Positions 8,533 to 17,304 are shown, numbered from the stretch's first letter. The stretch: 64,000 nucleotides of DNA from Halovenus halobia (GCF_051414135.1 NZ_JBLKOA010000003.1:124001-188000), one strand, 5' to 3'. Notes: a model not told the origin generated them from the sequence alone. Program-made: numbers and translations.

Positions 8533-9642
8533 TCACTCGAACAGCGTCGCCGTTGCCTCGCGAGCCTCCGCAACGGACGCTGTCGTCTTGAACGTCGTGC
8601 CGCCGTAGTGTGTGCGCGAGGCCTCGAATCCGGCGTCGTGGAGCGCGCCGAGGAAGGCGTCCATCGCTGGAGCCGGCTCACCCCACTGCTCACAGAGGCG
8701 GTGCTGGTCGAAATGTGTCGGCTGGTCGAGTTCTGTTGCGAGACGGTCAATCAGGTCACGGGCCTCGTCGGCGGCCCCCATCTCGTCGTCGAGGGCAGCC
8801 CGGACCGCGGGGAGAAACTCCGAGTCGCAGATGCGGTCGAGCCAGACCGGGCCTGCTGTCGTGAGCTCGCTCCCGCAGTTCGGGCACTCAGCCGGTGACT
8901 CCGCGAGCAGGCCAGCCTCGTGCTCGCGGTGGAGACAGTTCATACAGTGGTAGATAAACCCTAATCCCTTGACGACAGCATTCGCGTCTCGCGCGCCGCG
9001 GTCGAGTTCGAGATACGTCCGGACGTAGTGGTTTGTGGCGTGGGTCAGGATTGGACGAATCGCGATGTCGTACCTGGCAGCCGTCCGGGCCAGTCCCGAC
9101 AGGAGAATTCGGACGCCCATCTCGGCGTGGTACTCGGTGTTGCGCGGGACGGCGCTGTACGAGCGGACACCACTCTCGAAGTGTGCGCCACACAGCGGCG
9201 CGGTGTCCGTTGCAGTGACACAGAGGAGATTGCGTGTCCCCTGGAAAGCAGCGTCGGCAAACGGAATTGGCGTGCCAAAGGGGTCCAGGTCGACCACGTC
9301 GAAGTAGTCCTCGTGCAGAACTGCGTTGACATCGCGCTGGACAGTCGCCGCGTCGAGTTCGTTCGCGTCGAGATTCTCTCGACAGAGGTCGAGCGCTTCG
9401 CTGTCGACATCACAGCAGGTCACGTCCCAGTCGTCGGCCGCCGCCCGGACACCGCGAATCCCGCTGGCAGCCATCGCGTCGAGATAGCTCTCTGCGCGTG
9501 GTTCGCGCTCGCGGTAGGCCCGAAGCACCGCGACGGTCAGGTCGCGGTTGAGTTCCTGCACAGGGTTGAAAAAGACCCCGTCGCCGACCCCGTCCTCTTG
9601 CTCGGGGACCTCAATGTCGACACCGCCTTCCCGAACGTGCAT
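8533..9642 (-). CDS. trm1: tRNA (guanine26-N2)-dimethyltransferase
   Basis: A 369-aa SAM-dependent enzyme that methylates G26 in tRNA to m2G and m2,2G. Motifs include FFNPVQELNRDL near residue 25, the SAM motif DAMAASGIRGVRAA, the catalytic motif VDLDPFGTPIPF, and a zinc ribbon CMNC...CPNC in the C-terminal half. All are characteristic of archaeal and eukaryotic Trm1. I chose the ATG at 9642 (MHVREGGVDIEVPEQ) because the beta-strand before EVPEQ is where family members begin. An upstream ATG at 9753 would add 37 residues without family resemblance. The gene is divergent from the membrane hydrolase gene at 9805. Confidence 0.93.
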   Translation of the reverse strand: MHVREGGVDIEVPEQEDGVGDGVFFNPVQELNRDLTVAVLRAYREREPRAESYLDAMAASGIRGVRAAADDWDVTCCDVDSEALDLCRENLDANELDAATVQRDVNAVLHEDYFDVVDLDPFGTPIPFADAAFQGTRNLLCVTATDTAPLCGAHFESGVRSYSAVPRNTEYHAEMGVRILLSGLARTAARYDIAIRPILTHATNHYVRTYLELDRGARDANAVVKGLGFIYHCMNCLHREHEAGLLAESPAECPNCGSELTTAGPVWLDRICDSEFLPAVRAALDDEMGAADEARDLIDRLATELDQPTHFDQHRLCEQWGEPAPAMDAFLGALHDAGFEASRTHYGGTTFKTTASVAEAREATATLFE

Positions 9643-9804
9643 GCTCGTACTGGCCGTGCCAGTGCGAAAAGTAACACGGTCCGCGTCGAGGACCGAGACA
9701 CGAGACGCCAATTCTACGGAAAATCGGCCGGAGTGCGTGTCTAACGCGAACATGCCGCATTGTAGCCGCGAGACTTATATTTGCTGACCGTGTAGTATCG
9801 CAAA

Positions 9805-10797
9805 ATGTTCATCGGTCACGCACTCCTGGCGTTCGCCCTCGCGATGCTGGTCGCACAGTGGCGCGGGTGGGGACAGCGGGAAGTGCTCGCGGTCGGCGTG
9901 GCGGCAGGAGCGTTCGCTGCACTGCCGGATGTCGACGTACTCTACGCCGCTGTCGCGATGAATCCCGCCGCGCTCGTGGCAGGCACGGGCGTCGACCCTG
10001 GGGCGTTCTGGGGGCCAGCAAACGAGGCCCACCGGCTGATGACACACTCGCTGGTCGTCGCCGCCATCGCCGGCCCGGCCTTCGGACTCTGGGCGTGGCG
10101 TTCGGCTGACCGGTGGCAAAGCGTCGCCGGAAGTGTCGCCGCCGTCGGTGTACTCGTTGCGCTCGTCGCCGTTGCAGCAGCGACAAGTGGCCTAATCGGT
10201 GCGTTCGTCATGGGTGCGTTCGCCCTCTTCGGGCTTGGAATTGCAGAACTCTCCCGGTCGAAGCTCCAGTTGCGAGCGAGGATTATCGGGCTCGCCGCGA
10301 CGGCCGGCGTTGCCTCGCACCCGTGGGGTGACCTCGTCACCGGCGAACCGCCAGCACTGTTCTATCCCCTCGATGTGTCGGTGCTCAGCGGTCGCGTAAT
10401 GTTGAGTTCGGACCCAACGCTACACTTGCTCGGCGCCTTTGCCCTGGAATTGGCCGTCGTGGCGCTGGCTGTGGCCGTGCTGGCCCGACAGTTGGGGTAC
10501 GAGCCCCACCGCCTCGTCGACCGGCGTGCGCTCGTCGGGGCGGGGTACGGTGTCGCCGCGGTGGTCATGGCCCCGCCGACGATTCACCTCTCCTATCAGT
10601 TCGTCGGCTCGATTCTGGCTGTCGGCGGTTTCGTCGGTGTCTCTCAGCCCGCTGCGCTCGGACGGTCCCGACTGCGGTCGGTGTGTGACCGACTAGTCGG
10701 AACAACTGAGCGAACGCTCCGAACGACACTGACTGCACTGGCTGGCGTCGGGATCGCGTTGGTGAGCTACGGGCTGGTCTACCTGCTCGTGGGCTGA
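9805..10797 (+). CDS. Membrane-bound metal-dependent hydrolase family protein (YdjM/DUF457)
   Basis: A 330-aa integral membrane protein with about eight hydrophobic segments. The N-terminus MFIGHALLAFALA, the acidic motif ALPDVDVLYA and the downstream AHRLMTHSLVVA carry the conserved His and Asp residues that define the YdjM/DUF457 family, annotated as membrane-bound metal-dependent hydrolases. No substrate is known. A further His in VASHPWGDLVTGEP fits the same family pattern. It leads a same-strand run of membrane-protein genes (10843, 11456, 12147), but the 45-base gap to the next gene leaves operon membership open. Confidence 0.8.
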   Translation: MFIGHALLAFALAMLVAQWRGWGQREVLAVGVAAGAFAALPDVDVLYAAVAMNPAALVAGTGVDPGAFWGPANEAHRLMTHSLVVAAIAGPAFGLWAWRSADRWQSVAGSVAAVGVLVALVAVAAATSGLIGAFVMGAFALFGLGIAELSRSKLQLRARIIGLAATAGVASHPWGDLVTGEPPALFYPLDVSVLSGRVMLSSDPTLHLLGAFALELAVVALAVAVLARQLGYEPHRLVDRRALVGAGYGVAAVVMAPPTIHLSYQFVGSILAVGGFVGVSQPAALGRSRLRSVCDRLVGTTERTLRTTLTALAGVGIALVSYGLVYLLVG

Positions 10798-10842
10798 CCG
10801 CCCCAGAGTTACTGTTAAACGTAACCCCACCGAAGCAGTAGT

Positions 10843-11469
10843 ATGTCCGGGACTGCGCTCTCTGATTTGCTGTCCGAGCGCCGGCGAAACGCGACGATAG
10901 CCTGGCTGCTGTTGGGCATCGCGGCGTTGGCCGGCATCGGGGGTGTCATCGTCACTGGCCCCCTCTGGTCGGTGTTCGCGGTCGTAATCGTCCTGTTGGG
11001 GCTCGTGCCGCCGGTCTCCTTCCGCTCCCGGTACGTCATGCTCCCGTGGGAGGTGCTCGCGGTTGCGCTGTTACCGTTGATTGGCATCGCACTCGGAGCC
11101 GGCCGGCTGTCGAGCCCACTCGTCTCCTATCTCGCAATCGCGGCAGTCGGGCTGGTCATCGTCGTCGAGCTCGACTCCTTTACTTCGATTCAGATGTCGC
11201 CGGGCTTTGCCATCGTCCTCGTCGTCGCGTCGACGATGGCTGCCTCTGCCCTCTGGGCAATGCTCGAGTGGTACGTCGCCATCGCTCTCGACAGGAGCTT
11301 CGAGCTCACGAACGACGAACTGATGATTGAGTTCATCTACGCCGTCTTCGCGGGCTTTGTTGGGGGCATAATCTTCCGGACGTACTTCAGGCGCTACGTC
11401 ACCCAAGGCAGACGCGTTCCCGAGGAGTTCGAGGACACCGTCGAGGGGGGACACCATGTCGACAATTAG
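10843..11469 (+). CDS. Haloarchaeal membrane protein, upstream member of an overlapping pair
   Basis: 208 aa with about six hydrophobic segments. The C-terminal third reads WAMLEWYVAIALDRS...LMIEFIYAVFAGFVGGIIF, which parallels WELLEFAIGVTADL...LKDLTFNTMGGIIVAI in the next gene, so the two are distant paralogues. Its reading frame overlaps the next by 14 bases, implying tight co-translation and perhaps a heteromer. This copy lacks the HLTH motif of its partner. The function is unknown; the pattern around the C-terminal Trp-Glu and Gly-Gly-Ile is reminiscent of YjdF/DUF2238 membrane proteins. Confidence 0.72.
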   Translation: MSGTALSDLLSERRRNATIAWLLLGIAALAGIGGVIVTGPLWSVFAVVIVLLGLVPPVSFRSRYVMLPWEVLAVALLPLIGIALGAGRLSSPLVSYLAIAAVGLVIVVELDSFTSIQMSPGFAIVLVVASTMAASALWAMLEWYVAIALDRSFELTNDELMIEFIYAVFAGFVGGIIFRTYFRRYVTQGRRVPEEFEDTVEGGHHVDN

Positions 11470-12106
11470 TCGGATACTGCCCAGCGAGCGGCGGCAACGG
11501 CAGCTAACGAGGGCGATGGAACTGCTGTTAATCGGGCTGTTGTTCATCGGTATCGACCGTGGCAGCGTCGGCATCATCGTCAACACGGCTGCGTCGCTGG
11601 TGGTCGTCCAGTTGCCGGCGTTTCTCGAGCGCGACTACGACTTGGTGATGAGCCCCCAGCTCGTGCTGTGGATCACGGCAGCAGCCTTCCTGCACGGCCT
11701 CGGAATCGTTGGGATTCCGGGCGTGACGCGGTCGTTCTACACCAACATCTGGTGGTGGGACCACCTCACACACTCGCTGTCGGCGTCGGTCGTCGCCGCG
11801 GCCGGGTACGCGACGGTCCGCGCCGTCGACCTGCACTCGGACGACGTCGAGATTCCCGGACGGTACGTCGGTGTCATCCTGCTGATTTTCGTGCTCGCGT
11901 TCGGCGTCCTCTGGGAACTACTCGAGTTCGCAATCGGCGTCACTGCCGACCTGCTCGATACCAAAGGCATTCTCACACAGTACGGCATCGAGGATACCCT
12001 GAAAGACCTCACGTTCAACACGATGGGCGGAATCATCGTCGCAATCTGGGGCGGACTCTACCTGTCTGACCTCTCGACGGCGATCAGCGAGAAACTCGGC
12101 TCGTGA
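11456..12106 (+). CDS. DUF2238/YjdF-like membrane protein
   Basis: 216 aa with five or six hydrophobic segments. It has a distinctive WWWDHLTHSLSASVVAA motif (about residues 100-116) with two His, followed by WELLEFAIG, GIEDTLKDLTFNTMGGII and a short cytoplasmic tail. These features resemble the DUF2238 (YjdF) family, in which conserved His, Glu and Asp lie in membrane helices. No biochemical role is established to my knowledge. It overlaps its upstream paralogue by 14 bases and is followed by a 38-aa membrane peptide gene 41 bases downstream. Confidence 0.72.
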   Translation: MSTISRILPSERRQRQLTRAMELLLIGLLFIGIDRGSVGIIVNTAASLVVVQLPAFLERDYDLVMSPQLVLWITAAAFLHGLGIVGIPGVTRSFYTNIWWWDHLTHSLSASVVAAAGYATVRAVDLHSDDVEIPGRYVGVILLIFVLAFGVLWELLEFAIGVTADLLDTKGILTQYGIEDTLKDLTFNTMGGIIVAIWGGLYLSDLSTAISEKLGS

Positions 12107-12146
12107 GCCCGTAACCTCTTTTTCGTTGGCCGACAAGACAGCTAGT

Positions 12147-12263
12147 ATGAATGGAATCATCGTCATGTCGATTCTCGGTGTCTTTCTGTTGTTCATCTTT
12201 TTCGTCTTCCTGATGCTCCGGCGAACGACACAGGAGTTCAAGCGGGGCATGAACGGCGAGTAG
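12147..12263 (+). CDS. 38-aa single-helix membrane peptide
   Basis: ATG at 12147 opens a 38-codon frame, MNGIIVMSILGVFLLFIFFV and on to a basic/acidic tail LRRTTQEFKRGMNGE. It is one clear transmembrane helix with positive residues on the inside after the helix. It lies on the same strand between the paired membrane proteins and the aminopeptidase, 40 bases from each. A TATA-like stretch is not obvious, so it may be in the same transcript as the upstream genes. The strongly biased hydrophobic composition followed by charge makes chance unlikely, but expression is unproven. Confidence 0.6.
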   Translation: MNGIIVMSILGVFLLFIFFVFLMLRRTTQEFKRGMNGE

Positions 12264-12303
12264 ACCCAAAAGCGGTTTGACGATTCCGCCCTTCGAGTAG
12301 CGT

Positions 12304-13392
12304 ATGGATCCACGTGTCCGCAAACACGCAGAAGTTATTGCAACGCATTCTGTCGATCTTTCCGAAGGCGACAATGTCGTCATCGCCGCGCCGCCTGCGG
12401 CCGACGACCTTGCTGTTGCTCTGCACGAGGTCATCGGCGAACACGGCGCAAATCCGGTCGCACTAAACGGCAACGACCGGTTCAGCCGTGCCTACCTCCG
12501 CTCGCGCGACGACGACTTCGAGACGCCCGAACACGAACTCGCACTCATCGAGGAGACAGACGTGTTCATCGCAATCCGAGCCAACGAGAACGTCACCGAG
12601 ACCAGCGACGTCAGTCCGGAGACAAACGCCGCCTACTCACAGGCCAAACAGCCAATTCTCGACGAGCGACTCTCGAAACGCTGGTGTCTCACACAGTATC
12701 CCGCACCGGCGAACGCACAACTCGCAGAGATGAGCACACCGACCTACGAGAACTTTGTCTGGGACGCCATCAACAAAGACTGGGGGGCCGTCCGCGAACA
12801 CCAACAGCAGATGGTCGAGATTCTCGACCCGGCCGACGAGGTACGCATCATCTCCGGCGAGACGACCGACGTGACGATGTCGATTAGCGGAAATCCAACG
12901 CTCAACGATTACGCCGAGAAGAACCTCCCCGGCGGCGAGGTGTTCACCGCGCCGGTCCGCGACAGCGTCAACGGTGAAGTGCTGTTCGACAAGCCACTGT
13001 ACCATCAGGGCCGAGAAGTGACCGATGTCTATCTCGAGTTCGACGAGGGCAAAGTCGTCGACCACGACGCCGAAAAGAACGCGGATGTGCTGACGAACGT
13101 GCTCGAAACCGACGAGGGCGCCCGATATCTCGGCGAACTCGGCATTGGAATGAACCGCGATATCGACCAGTTCACCTACAACATGCTGTTCGATGAGAAG
13201 ATGGGCGATACCGTCCACATGGCCGTCGGCCGGGCGTACGGCGACACCGTCGGCGAGGGGAACGAACAGAACCAGAGCGCGGTCCACGTCGATATGATCG
13301 TCGACATGGCCGACGATTCGCGAATCGAAGTGGATGGTGAGGTTGTTCAGCGAAACGGCACGTTCCGGTTCGAGGACGGCTTCGAGCAGTAG
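12304..13392 (+). CDS. Aminopeptidase, peptidase family M29
   Basis: A 362-aa cytoplasmic metallo-exopeptidase of the thermophilic AmpS/PepS type that removes N-terminal residues from peptides. The start MDPRVRKHAEVIATHSVDL is typical. Conserved stretches include ISGETTDVTMSISG, LPGGEVFTAP, GEVLFDKPLYHQG, HMAVGRAYGDTVGEGNEQN and the C-terminal HVDMIVDM. The Glu and His in these stretches match the metal ligands of the family. The protein ends FRFEDGFEQ. Directly beyond the stop is a palindromic element (copy B) and then a second, diverged copy of the last 25 codons of this same gene, ending FRFEDGF without the EQ, which suggests the present 3' end was altered. Confidence 0.92.
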   Translation: MDPRVRKHAEVIATHSVDLSEGDNVVIAAPPAADDLAVALHEVIGEHGANPVALNGNDRFSRAYLRSRDDDFETPEHELALIEETDVFIAIRANENVTETSDVSPETNAAYSQAKQPILDERLSKRWCLTQYPAPANAQLAEMSTPTYENFVWDAINKDWGAVREHQQQMVEILDPADEVRIISGETTDVTMSISGNPTLNDYAEKNLPGGEVFTAPVRDSVNGEVLFDKPLYHQGREVTDVYLEFDEGKVVDHDAEKNADVLTNVLETDEGARYLGELGIGMNRDIDQFTYNMLFDEKMGDTVHMAVGRAYGDTVGEGNEQNQSAVHVDMIVDMADDSRIEVDGEVVQRNGTFRFEDGFEQ

Positions 13393-13615
13393 CGCCGCGA
13401 GCGACGGAGGAGCGAGCGGTTTTTTCATCGACGTTTTTCGAGTCGAGCGAGACCAGCGGTCTCGCTGTCTTCTCACGGGTCTTCGACCCGTTCGAATGTC
13501 CGAGGGATCTCCGATCCCTCGCTAACCGTGCGAACGGCGCTTCGCGCCGTGAGCAGAGAGTGGTGCCCGCAGCGAACGAAGTGAGCGAGGACACCCGACG
13601 ATGAAAAAGGTCGTG
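13393..13615 (+). repeat. Palindromic gene-end element, copy B (long form)
   Basis: Begins at the aminopeptidase stop. A GC-rich GAGCG segment runs into TTTTTTC at 13420-13426, then ATCGACGTTTTTCGAGTCGA. Several nested palindromes follow (GCGAGACCAGCGGTCTCGC near 13446, GGGTCTTCGACCC, GAGGGATCTCCGATCCCTC, ACGGCGCTTCGCGCCGT), then CCCGACGATGAAAAAGG. The interior is shared with copy C near 34.7 kb although they are 21 kb apart. The end lies a few bases before a duplicate of the aminopeptidase 3' end. Confidence 0.85.
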
Positions 13616-13693
13616 GCGGAGGATTCGCGAATCGAAGTGGATGGTGAAGGTGTTCAGCGAAACGGCACGTTTAGATTTGAGGACGGGTTCTGA
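13616..13693 (+). pseudogene. Duplicated 3' end of the M29 aminopeptidase gene
   Basis: 78 bases encoding a diverged copy of the enzyme's C-terminus with its own stop. It includes SRIEVDGEGVQRNGTFRF and then EDGF. It matches the end of the intact gene (stop at 13390-13392) but has several synonymous changes and lacks the two final codons EQ. It has no start and cannot be a gene. Most likely it is either the original gene end displaced by the element or a copy made during insertion. Confidence 0.85.
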
Positions 13694-13823
13694 GCGAAGC
13701 GAAGAACTCGTCAAAACGAACGGGAAGCGAAGCGCGAGTAGCGAGCCATCACGGGCCGTGTAAACACTCGACATGGCAGAAAGAGAACGTCCTGTTTTTA
13801 CTTTTGGCGAGCGACCGGCGTGT

Positions 13824-14441
13824 ATGGTCGAGCAAGGAACAACGGTGTCGCCGATAGACGCAAACCTCTTCGTGACAGTCTCGGGGCCGCCGGGTTGTGG
13901 TGCAACGTCGCTGTGTACGCGGCTGGCGGAGGCACTCGACTGTCCGTACGTTTCAGGGGGAGAGATTTTTCGAGAACTGGCAGAGGACCGCGGGATGGGG
14001 CTGACTGAGTTGAGCGCGAAGGCACAGGAATCGGACGATATCGACCGTGAGCTGGACCAGCGCCTGCGCTCGATTGCGGAGAAGTGGGGGGCCTCGAACA
14101 AACCGTTCGTGCTGGAATCGCGGCTGGCAGGGTGGCTCGCGGGGGAACGAGCCGACCTCCGAATCTACCTGAACGCACCGGAAGAAGTCCGAAAAGCACG
14201 AATTAGCGACCGCGAAGAAACTGCCGCTGAGATGAGTGTCCGAGAAGTCAACGAGGCCGGTCGGTACGAGACCTACTACGACATCGACCTCGACGACCGG
14301 ACGTTCTACGACATGCACATCAACACCGCCCGCTGGAGTCAGGAGGGTGTCTTCAACATCGTCGCCGCCGCAATCGAGGGCTACGACCCCGAGACTGACG
14401 AAGGGTCGTTCCCGACGCCACCGACCGATTTCGATTTATAG
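13824..14441 (+). CDS. Cytidylate-kinase-like protein with altered P-loop
   Basis: 205 aa with the fold of archaeal CMP kinase: VSGPPGCGATS at residues 19-29, DCPYVSGGEIFRELAEDRGM, FVLESRLAGWLAGERADLRI, and RYETYYDIDLDDRTFYDMHI with NTARWSQ. These match archaeal (d)CMP kinases almost step for step. However, the P-loop lysine (GxxGxGKS/T) is replaced by Ala27. Loss of that lysine normally abolishes nucleotide phosphoryl transfer, so this is likely a paralogue with a binding, regulatory or altered role. The start at 13824 was chosen because the ATG 17 codons upstream adds an arginine-rich unrelated sequence; a TATA-like TTTTTACTT is about 30 bases before it. Confidence 0.8.
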   Translation: MVEQGTTVSPIDANLFVTVSGPPGCGATSLCTRLAEALDCPYVSGGEIFRELAEDRGMGLTELSAKAQESDDIDRELDQRLRSIAEKWGASNKPFVLESRLAGWLAGERADLRIYLNAPEEVRKARISDREETAAEMSVREVNEAGRYETYYDIDLDDRTFYDMHINTARWSQEGVFNIVAAAIEGYDPETDEGSFPTPPTDFDL

Positions 14442-15782
14442 CTCGAAGGTGACTTCGCGCTCGGTCTGGACCTGTTCTGGGGGGATTGTCCGCCCGTCGA
14501 CTTCGACAGCCTCGCCGCTTGCGAGGCGGCCGAACGCCGGACCTTCTGAGAGGCCGAACGTCTTCGCTTTCTCCGGGTCGAACTGCTCCGTGCGGGCAAC
14601 GATGCGGTCCTCGGAGCGCTGAATCTCGTCGTAGCGCGCTTCGAGCACCGCAACGAGGTCGTCGAGAACTGTCTCGCGGTGGCGCTGTGCAGCGAGCGCG
14701 ACTGCCCCCGTCGGACGAGTGCCGCCTTCCTCAGTCTGGAAGGCGAGCACTCGCTCGGTAAGGAGTTCGGTGACACGCTCGCGGTCGATTCCAGCGGCTT
14801 CCTCGACCAGCCCTTCGGGCAGCGAACTGGGCAAAAAGTCAGTTCCTTCATGGGTATTTGCAGAAGTTCCAAGCCGTAAGCCATCGGCAATGGTGCCGAG
14901 TTCGGTTTCGAGTGCCTCGACGAGGTCGAGGTCGACACCATCAGTTTCGCGGACCCACGTCTCCGAGACGGCGCGGTACCCAGCGTCCTCGATAGCGTCG
15001 AGCAGTTCCGGCCGGTCGCCGTCGACGAGACCGTAGGCGGCGCGACTCTGCTCGAAGGCCTGTTCGATGACAGACTGTTCAGCCGAGGCCGGGACCGCGT
15101 CGAGGCCCCAGTCGACGCCAACGTGGCCGACGCTCCAGCCTGTCTCGCGGACGACTCGCTCGAATCGGGGGGTGTAGTGGCCGCCGCCGAAGCCGGCGAG
15201 ATGCCGGCGGCGGTTGTCACTGCTGGCTGGCCGGTCGGCCGGAACGTCGCGCAAGTCGAGGATTGCCCGGGCGGCCGCGCGGCAAGCGGCCTCGTCCGCC
15301 CACTGTGGCTCTGCGCTGCCGACTTCGACGAACATCGAGGGCGCGCCGACCGTCGACGGGCCGTGGTGTGTCCCTTCCATCCCAACGTCGTACTCCTCGG
15401 GAGCGTGGTCACGGAGCGCGTCGAGCACAGCGTCGTGGGCGTTCGGGCAGGCCCGCGCGAGGTCGTTGTCCCTGCCGCCGTGTTCGGCAGGGCCGAAGTT
15501 GCCCGTGTGGTGTGCAGTCAACAGCGGTCCTGTCTCGCCGCTGTGGCGAGAGGCAAAGACGAGCAGGTCCGGGTCGTCGAAGACCTCGGCAGGCCGGTCG
15601 AGGTTGAGATGCCAGTCCTCGAACTCGCGGAGTGTGGCACCCTCCGTCCGGTAGACGGTTCCACCACCGTCGGCGTCGGGACGGCTGTCATCGGTTGCCT
15701 CCGACCACTCGGCAACTGCTCGCAGTTGTGCACCGATATTGACGGAGGCAGAATCTGCACGAGAGACAACAATACCGAGCAT
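14436..15782 (-). CDS. dtdA: D-aminoacyl-tRNA deacylase (GEK1/DtdA type)
   Basis: A 448-aa metalloenzyme that frees D-amino acids from mischarged tRNA. Family motifs in order are LLVFASRHSGETGPLLTAHH (about residues 73-92), VGMEGTHHGPSTVG with paired His, MFVEVGSAEPQW, and GFGGGHYTPRFERV with the zinc-binding His. The C-terminal 200 residues after VGHVGVDWGLD are a haloarchaeal extension ending in REVTFEL. The core motifs match the archaeal/plant GEK1 family, not bacterial Dtd. The 3' end overlaps the end of the cytidylate-kinase-like gene by six bases on the opposite strand. It diverges from the transporter gene at 16078. Confidence 0.93.
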   Translation of the reverse strand: MLGIVVSRADSASVNIGAQLRAVAEWSEATDDSRPDADGGGTVYRTEGATLREFEDWHLNLDRPAEVFDDPDLLVFASRHSGETGPLLTAHHTGNFGPAEHGGRDNDLARACPNAHDAVLDALRDHAPEEYDVGMEGTHHGPSTVGAPSMFVEVGSAEPQWADEAACRAAARAILDLRDVPADRPASSDNRRRHLAGFGGGHYTPRFERVVRETGWSVGHVGVDWGLDAVPASAEQSVIEQAFEQSRAAYGLVDGDRPELLDAIEDAGYRAVSETWVRETDGVDLDLVEALETELGTIADGLRLGTSANTHEGTDFLPSSLPEGLVEEAAGIDRERVTELLTERVLAFQTEEGGTRPTGAVALAAQRHRETVLDDLVAVLEARYDEIQRSEDRIVARTEQFDPEKAKTFGLSEGPAFGRLASGEAVEVDGRTIPPEQVQTEREVTFEL

Positions 15783-16043
15783 ACCACGATTCGGAGACTC
15801 TCGGCCGAAAAGGTTGCTATCCGCCCGTCGCGACTGGCCTGTCTGTGGTACAGGATATGATACGTCGGTCGGATGTTCCTACTGAAAGCCCAATTCTATT
15901 GAGACTCCAGTAGCAAGCCAGCGGACAGCCAGTTTCTCACCGACGGCTGGATTCAGTCCGAAGGCAGGCCAGCACTGTCGAGCGCAATCACGGAACGAGA
16001 GGTTACGTCAGCGAACGGTAGGGGTGCGTCAGGATGCAAAACG

Positions 16044-16050
16044 TTTAATC
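16044..16050 (+). promoter_or_regulatory. TATA-like box of the ABC solute-binding protein gene
   Basis: TTTAATC, about 30 bases before the ATG at 16078, in a 295-base divergent intergenic region that otherwise shows no gene. The spacing suits a leaderless transcript. Confidence 0.5.
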
Positions 16051-16077
16051 CACTCATATCAAATAACACAAATAGAC

Positions 16078-17304
16078 ATGGCGAAACCAAACCGACGCGA
16101 TTTCCTCAAGGCAGCGGGGGCCGGCAGCGCAATTGCTGTCGCGGGCTGTCTGTCCAGTGGTGGCGAGAACGAACTCAGTATGGGCGTCCTGATGGGCGTA
16201 TCAGGGTCGCTGCAGGAACTTGGACCGCCAATCCGGGACGCAGCGTTACTCGTCACCGAGCAGTTCGACAGCGCCGACACCGACCTGACCCTCGACACAC
16301 AGTTCGAGGATACAGCAACAGACGCAAACACTGGCGTCAGCGGCGCACAGACGTTGAACGACTCTGGCTATCCGTGCTTCGTTGGGGCGCTCGCCTCGAA
16401 CGTGAGCCTGCAGGTCGCACAGGACGTCGCGATTCCCGAAGAGATGCCGATGATTTCACCCGCCAGCACCGCGCCGGGGTACTCCGAACTCGAAGCAGAC
16501 TACACCTTCCGAACAGCGGTCCCGGACAGTTTCCAGGGAGAGGTCCTCGCACAGATTGCCGCGGAGCGACTCGACGGCAACAGCGTTGCAGTGCTCGCTC
16601 AGGACGACTCCTACGGCCAGGGGCTGGCCGGTGCCTTCGTCGAATCGTTCCGCAACGACGCCGGCGGGTCGGCCGCCGAGCCAGTCATCTTCACACAAGG
16701 AGAATCCTCATACACGACGCAATTAGAGAGTGCGCTGGAAAGCGACCCGGACGTGTTGCTTATCGTTGCCTTCCCAGAGGACGGCGTCCGAATCTTCTCG
16801 GACTTCTACAGCGAGTTCGACTCGGACTCGGTGGACGTGCTCGTGGCCGACGGGCTGCAAGCCTCCAATCTCCCGTCTGACGTCGGCTTCGATATGACCG
16901 ACGTGACCGGGACCGCACCAATCGGCTCTGGGCCGGGCGTCGAGACGTTCCAGGAACTGTACCAGGACACCTACGACAACGACCCCTCCGACGACCCATT
17001 CGTTCGACAATCCTACGACGCCGCGGCAACGCTCGTACTCGCTGCGGCAGCGGCAGACGACGCCACCGACGGAGTGGCGGTTCGTGACCAGATTCGAAAC
17101 GTCACGGAAGAACCCGGAACAGAGGTCACAATTGACAACATCGTCGAAGGGGCTGAAATGGCCAGCGACGGCGACGACGTGCAGTATCGCGGTGTCTCCG
17201 GCGAAATTACCTACGACGAAAACGGTGACCAGAGCGACGTTGCCTACCAGTACTTCGGGTTCACCGAAGACGGCATCGAGAACATCGACACAATTCAGCT
17301 CTAA
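16078..17304 (+). CDS. ABC transporter substrate-binding lipoprotein (branched-chain amino acid type)
   Basis: 408 aa. The start MAKPNRRDFLKAAGAG carries a twin-arginine signal (RRDFLK), then a lipobox AVAGC near residue 22, so the mature protein is exported folded by Tat and lipid-anchored outside. The body is a type-I periplasmic-binding fold like LivJ (MGVLMGVSGSLQELGPPIRD, then VGALASNVSLQVAQ, and SQDDSYGQG-like AQDDSYGQGLAGAF). It faces the H-M-G-F genes and its stop overlaps the stop of the last of them, which supports one functional importer. The ligand may be a branched-chain amino acid or another small molecule. Confidence 0.9.
   Translation: MAKPNRRDFLKAAGAGSAIAVAGCLSSGGENELSMGVLMGVSGSLQELGPPIRDAALLVTEQFDSADTDLTLDTQFEDTATDANTGVSGAQTLNDSGYPCFVGALASNVSLQVAQDVAIPEEMPMISPASTAPGYSELEADYTFRTAVPDSFQGEVLAQIAAERLDGNSVAVLAQDDSYGQGLAGAFVESFRNDAGGSAAEPVIFTQGESSYTTQLESALESDPDVLLIVAFPEDGVRIFSDFYSEFDSDSVDVLVADGLQASNLPSDVGFDMTDVTGTAPIGSGPGVETFQELYQDTYDNDPSDDPFVRQSYDAAATLVLAAAAADDATDGVAVRDQIRNVTEEPGTEVTIDNIVEGAEMASDGDDVQYRGVSGEITYDENGDQSDVAYQYFGFTEDGIENIDTIQL

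Noticed and set aside
13393..13615. CRISPR-like repeat array
   Set aside because: Palindromes differ in sequence and spacing and no regular spacer structure exists.
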